A stretch of 7,916 nucleotides of DNA, taken from contig CANBUF010000072.1 of NCBI GenBank assembly GCA_947372575.1, forward strand, positions 1 through 7,916, given 5' to 3'. Of the stretch, positions 1-6,577 are shown one piece after another. The position numbers and the translations under genes were made by a program. The notes below the pieces were generated by a model. The model did not search any database, was not told the origin of the DNA, and saw nothing but the letters and a program-made list of their open reading frames with translations. Within the stretch, counting starts at the first letter, position 1. Each line of letters starts with the position of its first letter. This DNA is from Alcaligenaceae bacterium. Lineage in GTDB: Bacteria; Pseudomonadota; Gammaproteobacteria; Burkholderiales; Burkholderiaceae.

Positions 1-2
1 AC

Positions 3-83
3 TATCGCAACGCACGTCCCAAGTACCTCGAAAGCTTCTGGACTTTGGCAAACTGGGCTTTTGCAGCGCAAAACCTCGGTTAA
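3..83 (+). CDS. C-terminal fragment of an unrecognised upstream gene
   Basis: Reading from base 3, 26 codons run without a stop to a TAA at 81-83. The tail ends in LANWAFAAQNLG and is rich in Trp, Phe, Tyr and Ala, so it reads like a genuine folded C-terminus. The other two plus frames are also open over this short stretch but give less protein-like sequence. A strong plus-strand terminator begins 70 bases after this stop, which fits the end of a transcription unit. I do not recognise the family, and the fragment is too short to assign a function. The start lies outside the window. Confidence 0.35.
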   Translation, partial: YRNARPKYLESFWTLANWAFAAQNLG

Positions 84-152
84 ATCGTTTTTCGGGTGCC
101 GGGTGGTTGATCCGCTCGACTCCCAGATGCGTGCTTGAGATTGCAGGACAAG

Positions 153-226
153 CCGGTGCATTGAATGTCCCCTGATGATCTGGATCATTTCTCCAGTATC
201 AGGGATATTCAGGCACCGGTTTTTTT
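153..226 (+). terminator. Rho-independent terminator of the upstream gene
   Basis: The outer stem pairs CCGGTGC (153-159) with GCACCGG (213-219). It continues inward with GAAT (163-166) against ATTC (207-210) and CCCTGA (170-175) against TCAGGG (199-204), with small bulges. A further inner inverted repeat, ATGATC/GATCAT, lies at 175-180 and 183-188. Seven Ts follow directly (220-226). There is no T-run on the opposite strand after the stem, so it acts on plus-strand transcription. It isolates pcaF from whatever lies upstream. Confidence 0.8.
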
Positions 227-268
227 ATTCTGCCAAGCCATTGCTTAAGCCGTAGATAGTCTGTCGTC

Positions 269-290
269 AATTGCCTGGGTTTTGGCAATT
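269..290. repeat. Perfect 7-bp inverted repeat in the pcaF leader
   Basis: AATTGCC (269-275) and GGCAATT (284-290) form a perfect inverted repeat around an 8-base centre. It is nested inside a second one, AAGCCG (247-252) with CGGCTT (294-299). It lies 59 bases before the pcaF start codon and could be an operator for a catabolic regulator or an RNA hairpin. The sequence alone does not decide between these. No convincing -35/-10 pair was found in 227-349. Confidence 0.45.
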
Positions 291-349
291 CTTCGGCTTG
301 CGCTAACATTCGAGACTCTCTCACAAAAACTTCTAGCAGGTAAAAAAAC

Positions 350-1555
350 ATGAGCCAACACGCCCTGATATGCGATGCAATGCGGACACCTTTCGGACGA
401 TATGGTGGAGCGCTTGCTTCTGTGCGTCCAGATGATCTGGCAGCAATCCCTATTCGTGCGCTGATGGCTCGCAATCCTAATGTCAAATGGGAAGAGCTTG
501 ACGATGCGCTCATGGGCTGCGCCAACCAGGCCGGCGAAGACAACCGTAACGTCGCTCGCATGGCGACCATGCTGGCTGGCTTGCCTGTTGATGTCCCGGG
601 TGGCACGATCAATCGTTTGTGCGGTTCAGGCATGGATGCCATCGGTACAGCCGCGCGTGCGATTCGCGCGGGCGACACATCCTTCATGCTGGCAGGTGGC
701 GTCGAAAGTATGACGCGCGCGCCGTTTGTGATGGGTAAGGCAGATACCGCCTTCTCGCGCAGTGCTGCAATTTTTGACACGACGATCGGATGGCGTTTTG
801 TCAACAAACTGATGAAAGCCAAGCACGGCGTAGACTCGATGCCTGAGACCGCCGAAAATGTCGCCGATCAGTTCAATATTTCGCGCGAAGATCAGGATCT
901 GTTCGCAATGGCGAGCCAGGAAAAAACAGCCGCTGCACAACTGGCAGGCTATTTTGACAGTGAAATTTCCCCAGTCTCGATCGTACAAAAAAAAGGCGAT
1001 CCTATTGTCGTCAGCCGTGACGAGCATCCACGTCAGACCAGCATCGAGTCACTTTCACGGCTGAAAGGCGTGGTACGTGAGGGCGGTTCGGTGACAGCTG
1101 GTAATGCTTCAGGTGTGAATGATGGCGCGGTGGCGATGCTATTAGCCAATGAACATGCAGCCGTGCGCCATGGACTGACTCCGCGTGCACGTGTGGTGGC
1201 CATGGCAACTGCAGGTGTTGAGTCACGCATCATGGGAATTGGCCCCGCGCCGGCGACCAAAAAAGTCCTTGCGCTGGCCGGCTTGACGCTTGATCAGATG
1301 GACGTGATTGAGCTCAATGAAGCCTTTGCCGCCCAAGGCCTGGCCGTTCTGCGCATGCTGGGTCTCAGTGATAATGACCCGCGTGTCAATCCGAACGGTG
1401 GCGCGATTGCCTTAGGTCATCCGCTGGGTGCGAGTGGCGCACGATTAGTGATGACCGCCGTGCATCAATTGCACGCAACAGGAGGGCGTTATGGCCTGTG
1501 TACGATGTGCATTGGAGTCGGGCAAGGCATTGCCATGATTATTGAGCGCATCTGA
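350..1555 (+). CDS. pcaF: 3-oxoadipyl-CoA (beta-ketoadipyl-CoA) thiolase
   Basis: This cytoplasmic thiolase cleaves 3-oxoadipyl-CoA with CoA to succinyl-CoA and acetyl-CoA, the last step of the beta-ketoadipate pathway. The related PaaJ enzymes do the same and also act on the phenylacetate ring-opening product. At 401 residues it has full family length. The acyl-accepting cysteine is Cys91 in [14 protein letters not shown] lies at 323-326, the catalytic His357 is in GHPLGASG, and the proton-donor Cys387 is in CIGVGQG. The stretches [17 protein letters not shown] and [13 protein letters not shown] are typical of the PcaF/PaaJ subgroup rather than of general acetyl-CoA acetyltransferases. The start is preceded by a modest AGG at 338-340, nine bases upstream. 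No pca, cat or paa partner adjoins it, and terminators lie on both sides, so it is probably monocistronic. The subgroup is clear; PcaF versus PaaJ in vivo cannot be settled here. Confidence 0.92.
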   Translation: MSQHALICDAMRTPFGRYGGALASVRPDDLAAIPIRALMARNPNVKWEELDDALMGCANQAGEDNRNVARMATMLAGLPVDVPGGTINRLCGSGMDAIGTAARAIRAGDTSFMLAGGVESMTRAPFVMGKADTAFSRSAAIFDTTIGWRFVNKLMKAKHGVDSMPETAENVADQFNISREDQDLFAMASQEKTAAAQLAGYFDSEISPVSIVQKKGDPIVVSRDEHPRQTSIESLSRLKGVVREGGSVTAGNASGVNDGAVAMLLANEHAAVRHGLTPRARVVAMATAGVESRIMGIGPAPATKKVLALAGLTLDQMDVIELNEAFAAQGLAVLRMLGLSDNDPRVNPNGGAIALGHPLGASGARLVMTAVHQLHATGGRYGLCTMCIGVGQGIAMIIERI

Positions 1556-1581
1556 TCCTGAGGCGTTTTGCGGCATACCGG

Positions 1582-1618
1582 ACCGGAGATTCCTTTTGCA
1601 GGGGATTTCCGGTTTTTT
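1582..1618 (+). terminator. Rho-independent terminator of pcaF
   Basis: A 12-bp stem pairs 1582-1593 with 1602-1613 (ACCGGAGATTCC against GGGATTTCCGGT, with two G-U pairs). The loop is 8 bases and a T-rich run follows at 1613-1618. It begins 26 bases after the pcaF stop. It also sits just beyond the end of the convergent DUF192 gene, but on that strand the stem is not followed by Ts, so it is one-directional. Confidence 0.85.
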
Positions 1619-1622
1619 ATTG

Positions 1623-2084
1623 TTAACGAATCCCTGTGATCTTTTTGCCTGCTGTGATCCCATGCTTTTCAAACCACCCTTGCTCCATTTCCAGCGTGTA
1701 GCGCACAGGTGCGGTAGAGCAGTGTGAGTTTTCAGTCATGGGCGCCATGTCTGCGATATTGGTGATCGTGCCATCATCCAGGATAAAGGCGATTGAAAGC
1801 GGCAAGAGCGTGTTGCGCATCCAGAAGCACTGCATACTTGGCTGTTCAAAGACAAAAAGCATACCGCTATTGGGTGCAAGTTCTTTGCGGAACATCAGGC
1901 CGCGCGTGCGGGTGGCGTCCGTGGAGGCGACTTCCGCCTGGATTCTGTACATGCCTGCTGTCAGCACACGTACTGGGAGGGTTTGTGCAGACAATTCGGA
2001 GATTCCGAATGTGCCTGACATTACAAACACAAACAGCGCAGCCAAAAGGGTGCGCTGTTTGAGGAAACTCAGCAACATATACAT
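1623..2084 (-). CDS. DUF192 family secreted protein
   Basis: A 153-residue member of the DUF192 family, whose biochemical function is not established. Residues 1-33 look like a Sec signal peptide: a basic start (KQR, 9-11), a hydrophobic core at about 12-24, and a likely cleavage after Ala33 (LSA-Q). The mature part carries the family landmarks: RGLMFRKEL (61-69), GMLFVFE (74-80), FWMRNTLLPLSIAF (87-100), ADMAPM (111-116) and VRYTLEMEQGWF (127-138). It is therefore probably periplasmic. Cys86 and Cys122 could form a disulphide; that is inference. The start at 2084 is favoured by a GGACGG ribosome site (2091-2096) six bases upstream. A second ATG two codons in (2078) is possible. It lies 35 bases downstream of cspA on the same strand with no T-rich terminator between, so the two are probably co-transcribed. 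Confidence 0.88.
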   Translation of the reverse strand: MYMLLSFLKQRTLLAALFVFVMSGTFGISELSAQTLPVRVLTAGMYRIQAEVASTDATRTRGLMFRKELAPNSGMLFVFEQPSMQCFWMRNTLLPLSIAFILDDGTITNIADMAPMTENSHCSTAPVRYTLEMEQGWFEKHGITAGKKITGIR

Positions 2085-2097
2085 CGCATACCGTCCG

Positions 2098-2114
2098 AGG
2101 GGTTATTCACCCCT
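2098..2114 (-). other. Hairpin between cspA and the DUF192 gene
   Basis: On the minus strand AGGGGT pairs with ACCCCT around a 5-base loop. The hairpin starts 5 bases after the cspA stop and ends one base before the likely ribosome site of the DUF192 gene. There is no T-run after it, so it is not a canonical terminator. It may protect the cspA message 3' end or modulate downstream translation; either role is inference. Confidence 0.5.
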
Positions 2115-2119
2115 ACAGT

Positions 2120-2344
2120 TTAAGCTGCGGTTATATTTGATGCTTGTTTGCCTTTCTGGCCTTGTGTGATTTCAAATGCAACACGCTGACCTTCTTGCAG
2201 TGTTTTGAAACCATCCATATTGATTGCAGAAAAATGTGCAAACAAGTCTTCGCCACCGCCATCAGGCGTCACGAAGCCAAAACCTTTAGCGTCGTTAAAC
2301 CATTTAACCGTACCTGTAACCTTACCTGATGTCGAGTCTGACAT
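2120..2344 (-). CDS. cspA: Cold-shock protein, CspA family
   Basis: A 74-residue single cold-shock domain protein, a five-stranded OB-fold that binds single-stranded RNA and DNA and acts in the cytoplasm as an RNA chaperone or antiterminator. VTGTVKWFN (9-17) opens the domain. RNP1 is KGFGFV, RNP2 is DLFAHF, and the domain closes with [13 protein letters not shown]. The N-terminus is a few residues longer than E. coli CspA (MSDSTSGK before the first strand). The start is supported by an AGAGG ribosome site, read from the minus strand within 2353-2359, eight bases upstream. Family members are often, but not always, cold-induced, so the symbol marks the family rather than proven cold induction. 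It is divergent from clpS and is followed by a DUF192 gene on the same strand. Confidence 0.93.
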   Translation of the reverse strand: MSDSTSGKVTGTVKWFNDAKGFGFVTPDGGGEDLFAHFSAINMDGFKTLQEGQRVAFEITQGQKGKQASNITAA

Positions 2345-2381
2345 GCCGACTGCCTCTTTAAACGTTGTATAAACTGTTTGA

Positions 2382-2417
2382 AAAGCTCAGGATTCGTGTT
2401 GTTAATCTGAGAGCTTT
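2382..2417 (-). other. Stem-loop in the cspA leader
   Basis: AAAGCTCAG (2382-2390) pairs with CTGAG-AG-CTTT (2407-2417), with a 2-base bulge and a 16-base loop. It lies 38-73 bases upstream of the cspA start codon and would be in the 5' untranslated region if transcription starts further up. A second small perfect inverted repeat, CCAGA-AA-TCTGG, is at 2432-2443. Long structured leaders are known for cold-shock genes, but a thermosensor role here is only inference. Confidence 0.35.
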
Positions 2418-2455
2418 CCTGCGTTTTACATCCAGAAATCTGGTTGTATACCTAG

Positions 2456-2484
2456 ATATTGAGCAGATATTTTTAAAACGTCAA
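2456..2484 (-). promoter_or_regulatory. Possible cspA promoter (weak)
   Basis: On the minus strand TTGACG (2479-2484) matches the -35 consensus at five of six positions. Seventeen bases further is CAATAT (2456-2461), a poor -10 box. If used, it would give a leader of about 100 bases containing the 2382-2417 stem-loop. The -10 match is weak, so this is tentative. Confidence 0.2.
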
Positions 2485-2488
2485 GTAT

Positions 2489-2516
2489 TTGATCAAAATC
2501 TGTTATCAATGATAAT
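2489..2516 (+). promoter_or_regulatory. Candidate sigma-70 promoter for clpS
   Basis: TTGATC (2489-2494) and GATAAT (2511-2516) are separated by 16 bases, matching the -35 and -10 consensus at four and five positions. They stand about 60 bases ahead of the clpS start. A perfect palindrome, TTATCA-A-TGATAA (2503-2515), covers the -10 box and could be an operator. The AT-rich background makes chance matches more likely than usual. Confidence 0.45.
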
Positions 2517-2577
2517 GCAATTTACCCCGATTTGTAACAAAAACTCACTGTTTTGTACCGGATGTCACATTTAGATT

Positions 2578-2898
2578 ATGCCTACTAAAGTCTCTTTACC
2601 ACCTGATTTAGTCGTTGAAAAAATAGCGGCCCGTACTGCACCTCCTCCTATGTACAGGGTGCTTTTATTGAACGACGATTACACCCCGATGGAGTTCGTG
2701 GTTCAGGTGCTCCAAAAGTTCTTTGGGAAGAGCCATGAGGACGCCATGAGGGTGATGTTGCAAGTTCACCACGAAGGCAAGGGTATTTGCGGGATTTACC
2801 CGCATGACATTGCGGCCAGCCGAATTAATCAGGTTGCGCAATATGCGCGCGCCAGACAGCACCCTTTGCAGTGTGTCATGGAACCCGCTGAGGACTAA
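2578..2898 (+). CDS. clpS: ClpS, ATP-dependent Clp protease adaptor
   Basis: ClpS binds proteins with destabilising N-terminal residues (N-degrons) and hands them to ClpA for degradation by ClpAP in the cytoplasm. The 106 residues equal the E. coli length. After a flexible N-terminal arm (about 1-22), the core begins at [22 protein letters not shown]. Asn32-Asp33-Asp34 and His64 correspond to the residues that hold the N-degron alpha-amino group, and Met38 to the gatekeeper methionine of E. coli Clp[14 protein letters not shown] and the closing HPLQCVME match the family. No good Shine-Dalgarno sequence precedes the ATG: the nearest GGA (2560-2562) is about 15 bases away. An in-frame TAG at 2572-2574 rules out a longer form. 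clpA follows in the usual order, but after a 133-base gap. Confidence 0.96.
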   Translation: MPTKVSLPPDLVVEKIAARTAPPPMYRVLLLNDDYTPMEFVVQVLQKFFGKSHEDAMRVMLQVHHEGKGICGIYPHDIAASRINQVAQYARARQHPLQCVMEPAED

Positions 2899-2925
2899 AA
2901 ATCACCAGGTTTCAGAAAGTTCCAG

Positions 2926-2954
2926 ATACTTATCAAAAATAAATACTTTATCAA
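2926..2954 (+). repeat. Direct repeat in the clpS-clpA gap
   Basis: ATACTTATCAA (2926-2936) recurs 17 bases later as ATACTTTATCAA (2943-2954). Both contain TTATCAA, the half-site of the palindrome over the clpS -10 box. The gap (2899-3031) is clearly more AT-rich than the genes beside it and may hold a second promoter or operator for clpA. TAGAAT at 2981-2986 could be a -10 box, but no -35 stands at the right distance. Confidence 0.4.
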
Positions 2955-3031
2955 CCAAATATATTCCGTACTGATAGGCATAGAATGATGTTTACCAGTG
3001 TGGTTTTTGTTCCTGGAAAGTCGAGGAAATC

Positions 3032-5347
3032 ATGATTTCGCAAGAGCTTGAAGTTAGCCTGCATATGGCCTTTGTCGAGGCACGTTCAGCTCGCCATGAA
3101 TTTATAACGGTCGAGCACCTGTTGCTGGCGCTGTTGGATAACGCTGCAGCGATCGAAGTGTTGAAAGCCTGTGCCGCCAATATGGACGAGTTGCGTAACC
3201 ATTTGCGTAAATTCGTAACTGACAATACACCCGTCATCCCCGCAGGTTCCGAAGTCGATACCCAACCCACACTAGGGTTTCAGCGCGTGATTCAGCGCGC
3301 GATTATGCACGTTTCGGCGGGCGGCTCCTCTAAAAAACCTGTGACAGGCGCGAATGTGCTTGTTGCTATTTTTGGCGAAAAAGAATCGCATGCGGTCTAT
3401 TACCTGCAGCAGCAGGGTATTTCACGACTGGATGTGGTGAATTTTCTCTCGCACGGTATCAGCAAGGTGAACGCGACTGAAAACCCAGCGACGCCTAAAG
3501 AGCCTCAGGCAAATGGTGAAGATCAATCTGATGCACGCCAGTCCCCGCTTGATCTGTATGCGCAGGATTTGAATGCAGATTCCATAGCGGGTCGAATTGA
3601 TCCGCTTATTGGACGAGAATATGAGATTGAGCGCGTGATCCAGACCCTTTGCCGGCGCCGCAAGAACAATCCTTTGCTTGTCGGTGAAGCCGGCGTAGGC
3701 AAAACCGCGATTGCCGAAGGCCTGGCCTACCGCATCACCCGCCAGGAGGTTCCTGAGATTTTGCAGGACGCCCATGTGTACTCCCTTGATATGGGTGCCT
3801 TGCTGGCTGGCACGAAATATCGTGGTGATTTTGAGCAGCGCTTAAAAGGCGTGTTAAAGCAGCTTAAAAACGATCCCCAGGCGATTCTTTTTATTGACGA
3901 GATTCATACGCTTATTGGCGCGGGTTCTGCCTCGGGTGGCACGCTCGATGCTTCCAATCTGCTCAAGCCCGCGCTCTCTTCTGGTCAGTTGCGCTGTATC
4001 GGTGCGACTACATACACTGAATTTCGTGGTGTTTTCGAAAAAGACGCCGCATTGTCACGTCGCTTTCAGAAGGTCGATGTGCCTGAGCCGAGTGTGGAGC
4101 AAACGATCCAGATTCTGCGTGGCCTCAAAGGCCGCTTTGAAACCCATCATGGCGTGAAGTATTCCTCAGCTGCACTAATTGCTGCCGCCGAACTCTCCGC
4201 GCGTCATATCAATGACCGGCATTTGCCGGATAAGGCGATTGATGTGATTGACGAGGCGGGTGCTGCCCAGCGTCTCTTGCCACGCTCAAAACAGAGGAAA
4301 GTGATTGGTAAGACTGAAATTGAAGCCATTGTCTCCAAGATTGCCCGTATTCCGCCCCAGACGGTTTCACATGACGATCGCAGCAAGCTTGCAACGCTTG
4401 AGCGCGACCTGAAAACTGTGGTCTATGGCCAGGATGCTGCAATTGAAGCACTGGCTTCAGCGATCAAAATGGCACGCTCCGGGCTGGGACGACCTGAAAA
4501 ACCGATCGGTGCTTTTCTCTTTTCAGGACCGACCGGTGTCGGCAAGACTGAGGTCGCACGTCAGCTTGCGTTCACACTTGGCATTGAGTTGTTGCGTTTT
4601 GATATGTCCGAGTATATGGAGCGGCACACCGTCTCGCGCCTGATTGGTGCGCCTCCCGGTTATGTTGGTTTTGATCAGGGGGGGTTGCTGACCGAGGCCA
4701 TTAACAAACAGCCGCACTGCGTCTTGCTGCTCGATGAGATTGAAAAAGCGCATCCGGATGTATTTAATATATTGCTGCAGGTCATGGATCACGGCACACT
4801 GACAGATAACAATGGTCGCAAAGCGGATTTCCGCAATGTCATCCTTGTGATGACGACCAATGCTGGCGCGGAAGCGTTGAATAAACCTAATATCGGGTTT
4901 TCCAATACCCGTGCGTCAGGCGATGAAATGGCAGATATCAAACGCCTGTTCTCGCCTGAGTTCCGAAACCGTCTAGACGCCATCGTGCCATTTGCCGCGC
5001 TTAACCAGGAGGTCATCCTGCGCGTGGTCGACAAATTCCTCATGCAGCTCGAGGATCAGCTGCACGAAAAACGCGTCGAAGCTTCCTTTACGGATGCCTT
5101 GCGTGCTTACCTTGGCAAGAACGGGTTTGATCCGCTGATGGGCGCGCGTCCTATGCAACGTCTGATTCAGGATACGTTGCGCCGGGCACTGGCTGACGAA
5201 TTGCTGTTTGGCAAACTGGTAGACGGTGGAACGGTCATTGTTGATGTGGATGCGCAGGACAAGGTGGTTCTCACAATCGGGGCGCTGCCTTCAAAAGCAA
5301 ATCCCCGTACTGCAGGGTCAGATCAGGAAACAGAGCTGGCCGTTTAA
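3032..5347 (+). CDS. clpA: ClpA, ATPase/unfoldase subunit of Clp protease
   Basis: A hexameric AAA+ unfoldase that works with ClpP and ClpS in the cytoplasm. The 771 residues compare with 758 in E. coli. The N-domain (about 1-143) has two Clp-N repeats, followed by a polar linker (about 147-172). The first ATPase module has Walker A GEAGVGKT (218-225), pore loop KYRGDFE (262-268), Walker B ILFIDE (285-290) and arginine finger region SRRF (342-345). The second has Walker A GPTGVGKT (499-506), pore loop GYVGFD (543-548), Walker B VLLLDE (564-569) and sensor-2 GARPMQR (704-710). There is no coiled-coil middle domain, which separates it from ClpB. The ClpP-docking tripeptide is IGF at 621-623 (IGL in E. 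coli). The start is set by GAGGA (3023-3027), about five bases before the ATG. The stop overlaps the start of pqiA. Confidence 0.97.
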   Translation: MISQELEVSLHMAFVEARSARHEFITVEHLLLALLDNAAAIEVLKACAANMDELRNHLRKFVTDNTPVIPAGSEVDTQPTLGFQRVIQRAIMHVSAGGSSKKPVTGANVLVAIFGEKESHAVYYLQQQGISRLDVVNFLSHGISKVNATENPATPKEPQANGEDQSDARQSPLDLYAQDLNADSIAGRIDPLIGREYEIERVIQTLCRRRKNNPLLVGEAGVGKTAIAEGLAYRITRQEVPEILQDAHVYSLDMGALLAGTKYRGDFEQRLKGVLKQLKNDPQAILFIDEIHTLIGAGSASGGTLDASNLLKPALSSGQLRCIGATTYTEFRGVFEKDAALSRRFQKVDVPEPSVEQTIQILRGLKGRFETHHGVKYSSAALIAAAELSARHINDRHLPDKAIDVIDEAGAAQRLLPRSKQRKVIGKTEIEAIVSKIARIPPQTVSHDDRSKLATLERDLKTVVYGQDAAIEALASAIKMARSGLGRPEKPIGAFLFSGPTGVGKTEVARQLAFTLGIELLRFDMSEYMERHTVSRLIGAPPGYVGFDQGGLLTEAINKQPHCVLLLDEIEKAHPDVFNILLQVMDHGTLTDNNGRKADFRNVILVMTTNAGAEALNKPNIGFSNTRASGDEMADIKRLFSPEFRNRLDAIVPFAALNQEVILRVVDKFLMQLEDQLHEKRVEASFTDALRAYLGKNGFDPLMGARPMQRLIQDTLRRALADELLFGKLVDGGTVIVDVDAQDKVVLTIGALPSKANPRTAGSDQETELAV

Positions 5348-6546
5348 TGTCGAAAGCCACACTCACATTAAGCTGCCATCACTGTGGCGTGGCGTATCAG
5401 CGGGCACAGCTCAACCAGGGTGAGTGGGCGACCTGTGTCCGTTGCGACAGCGTGCTGGAGACCTACGCCTTGTTTCCCGCCAGCGCCTGGCTGGCTGTAC
5501 TGATCGCGACAGTTATTTCTTTTACTCTGGCTAATACTTATCCCGTGGCGACCTTGGTCGTGCAGGGTGCAGGGCAGGCCGCATCCTTTATTGATGCAGT
5601 GGTGATTACCTGGCAGTCAGGATACCCAGAAGTCGCAGCGCTGACTTTTGCCGTCGGCTTTCTTTTGCCTGCTTTTCACCTGGGACTCCTGATCTGGGTG
5701 TTTGGCGCCTTGGCCTTTGGACGCATGCCGCTGTACTTTGAAACAGCAATTCACTTGATTGATCGGCTTAAACCCTGGTGCATGGTGCCTGTTTTTTTAA
5801 TGGGGGTGTTAGTTTCGATCGTTAAACTGGTGAGTCTGGCCTCTTTGATTCCTGGCATTGGCCTGTTTGCCACGATCGCCTCTGCCATGTTGATCACGGC
5901 GCTTTCGCGGCTCACCTCATCAAAGATCCGCACAATGGCTTTCGATCTGGGACTACCTGCGCGCAGTGCACCACTTGCAAAGCCTCCATCTCCTGCGTTA
6001 ATCATGCACACCTGGGCACTATGGCTGGCAGCGGTGATTCTGTATGTTCCTGCCAATCTACTGCCCATCATGAGGATATCCTCGCTGGGTTCTGAGTCTG
6101 CGCACACGATCCTGGGCGGTGTGATTGAGCTCTGGCACATGGGGTCCTGGGATATTGCTCTGGTGGTCTTTATCGCAAGTGTGGCGGTCCCTCTGTTCAA
6201 ACTGATCGCGCTTGCCTTGTTGATTGTCATGACCCAGCAGCGTACAGGACTCAAACTCAAGGAACGCACCCACTTGTATGGGATGGTGGAGTTTATCGGT
6301 CAATGGTCAATGCTGGATGTTTTCGTCGTTATACTGCTCTCCGCACTTGGGCGTTTTGGCTCTTTGCTCACGATTGAGCCAGGTGGCGGAGCGGCTGCCT
6401 TTGGTGGCGTGGTTGTGCTTACCATGGTGGCCGCAATGGGTTTTGACCCTCGGCTGGCCTGGCGTCTGGCAGGCTATCGCATGCATATGGCCAAAGACGT
6501 CACAAGCGATGTGAAGTACGAAGTCAATGGCGTTTCACATAGTTAA
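5347..6546 (+). CDS. pqiA: PqiA family inner-membrane protein (LetA/PqiA-like)
   Basis: PqiA/LetA proteins are inner-membrane partners of MCE proteins in lipid traffic between inner and outer membranes. The 399 residues show two homologous membrane modules. An N-terminal zinc ribbon (Cys10, Cys13, Cys30, Cys33) is followed by helices at roughly 45-62, 95-123, 144-165 and 170-187. The second set lies at about 222-240, 268-296, 310-335 and 345-368. Family landmarks include PANLLPIM (235-242), DVFVVILLSALGRFG (324-338) and GFDPRLAW (365-372). E. coli PqiA (417 residues) has a second four-cysteine ribbon before module two; here residues 198-220 are a short Pro/Ala-rich linker with no cysteine, and the only other cysteine is Cys145. 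The ATG overlaps the clpA stop (TAATG) and has no close ribosome site, so translational coupling to clpA is likely. pqiB follows. Confidence 0.9.
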   Translation: MSKATLTLSCHHCGVAYQRAQLNQGEWATCVRCDSVLETYALFPASAWLAVLIATVISFTLANTYPVATLVVQGAGQAASFIDAVVITWQSGYPEVAALTFAVGFLLPAFHLGLLIWVFGALAFGRMPLYFETAIHLIDRLKPWCMVPVFLMGVLVSIVKLVSLASLIPGIGLFATIASAMLITALSRLTSSKIRTMAFDLGLPARSAPLAKPPSPALIMHTWALWLAAVILYVPANLLPIMRISSLGSESAHTILGGVIELWHMGSWDIALVVFIASVAVPLFKLIALALLIVMTQQRTGLKLKERTHLYGMVEFIGQWSMLDVFVVILLSALGRFGSLLTIEPGGGAAAFGGVVVLTMVAAMGFDPRLAWRLAGYRMHMAKDVTSDVKYEVNGVSHS

Positions 6547-6563
6547 CTTATGAATCATTACCA

Positions 6564-6570
6564 AAGGAGT
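6564..6570 (+). promoter_or_regulatory. Ribosome-binding site of pqiB
   Basis: AAGGAGT is a near-perfect Shine-Dalgarno sequence about eight bases before the ATG at 6578. It fixes the pqiB start and suggests pqiB can be translated independently of pqiA. Confidence 0.8.
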
Positions 6571-6577
6571 TGCCCGC

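Noticed and set aside
199..822. Long minus-strand frame of about 207 codons opposite the start of pcaF
   Set aside because: It runs antisense through the conserved thiolase N-terminus and the terminator hairpin; its translation resembles no family and is Ser/Ala/Arg-rich in the manner of a shadow frame.
1582..1618. Bidirectional terminator shared by pcaF and the DUF192 gene
   Set aside because: The stem is followed by Ts only on the plus strand; on the minus strand the bases after the stem are not T-rich.
1738..2169. Plus-strand frames opposite the DUF192 gene
   Set aside because: The minus-strand product has clear DUF192 motifs and a signal peptide; the plus-strand translations have none.
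2975..2990. Separate promoter directly ahead of clpA
   Set aside because: TAGAAT at 2981-2986 resembles a -10 box, but no -35-like hexamer lies 16-18 bases upstream, so it is not called as a promoter.
5751..6269. Minus-strand frame of about 172 codons inside pqiA
   Set aside because: It is fully antisense to conserved membrane helices of PqiA and has no recognisable domain or ribosome site.
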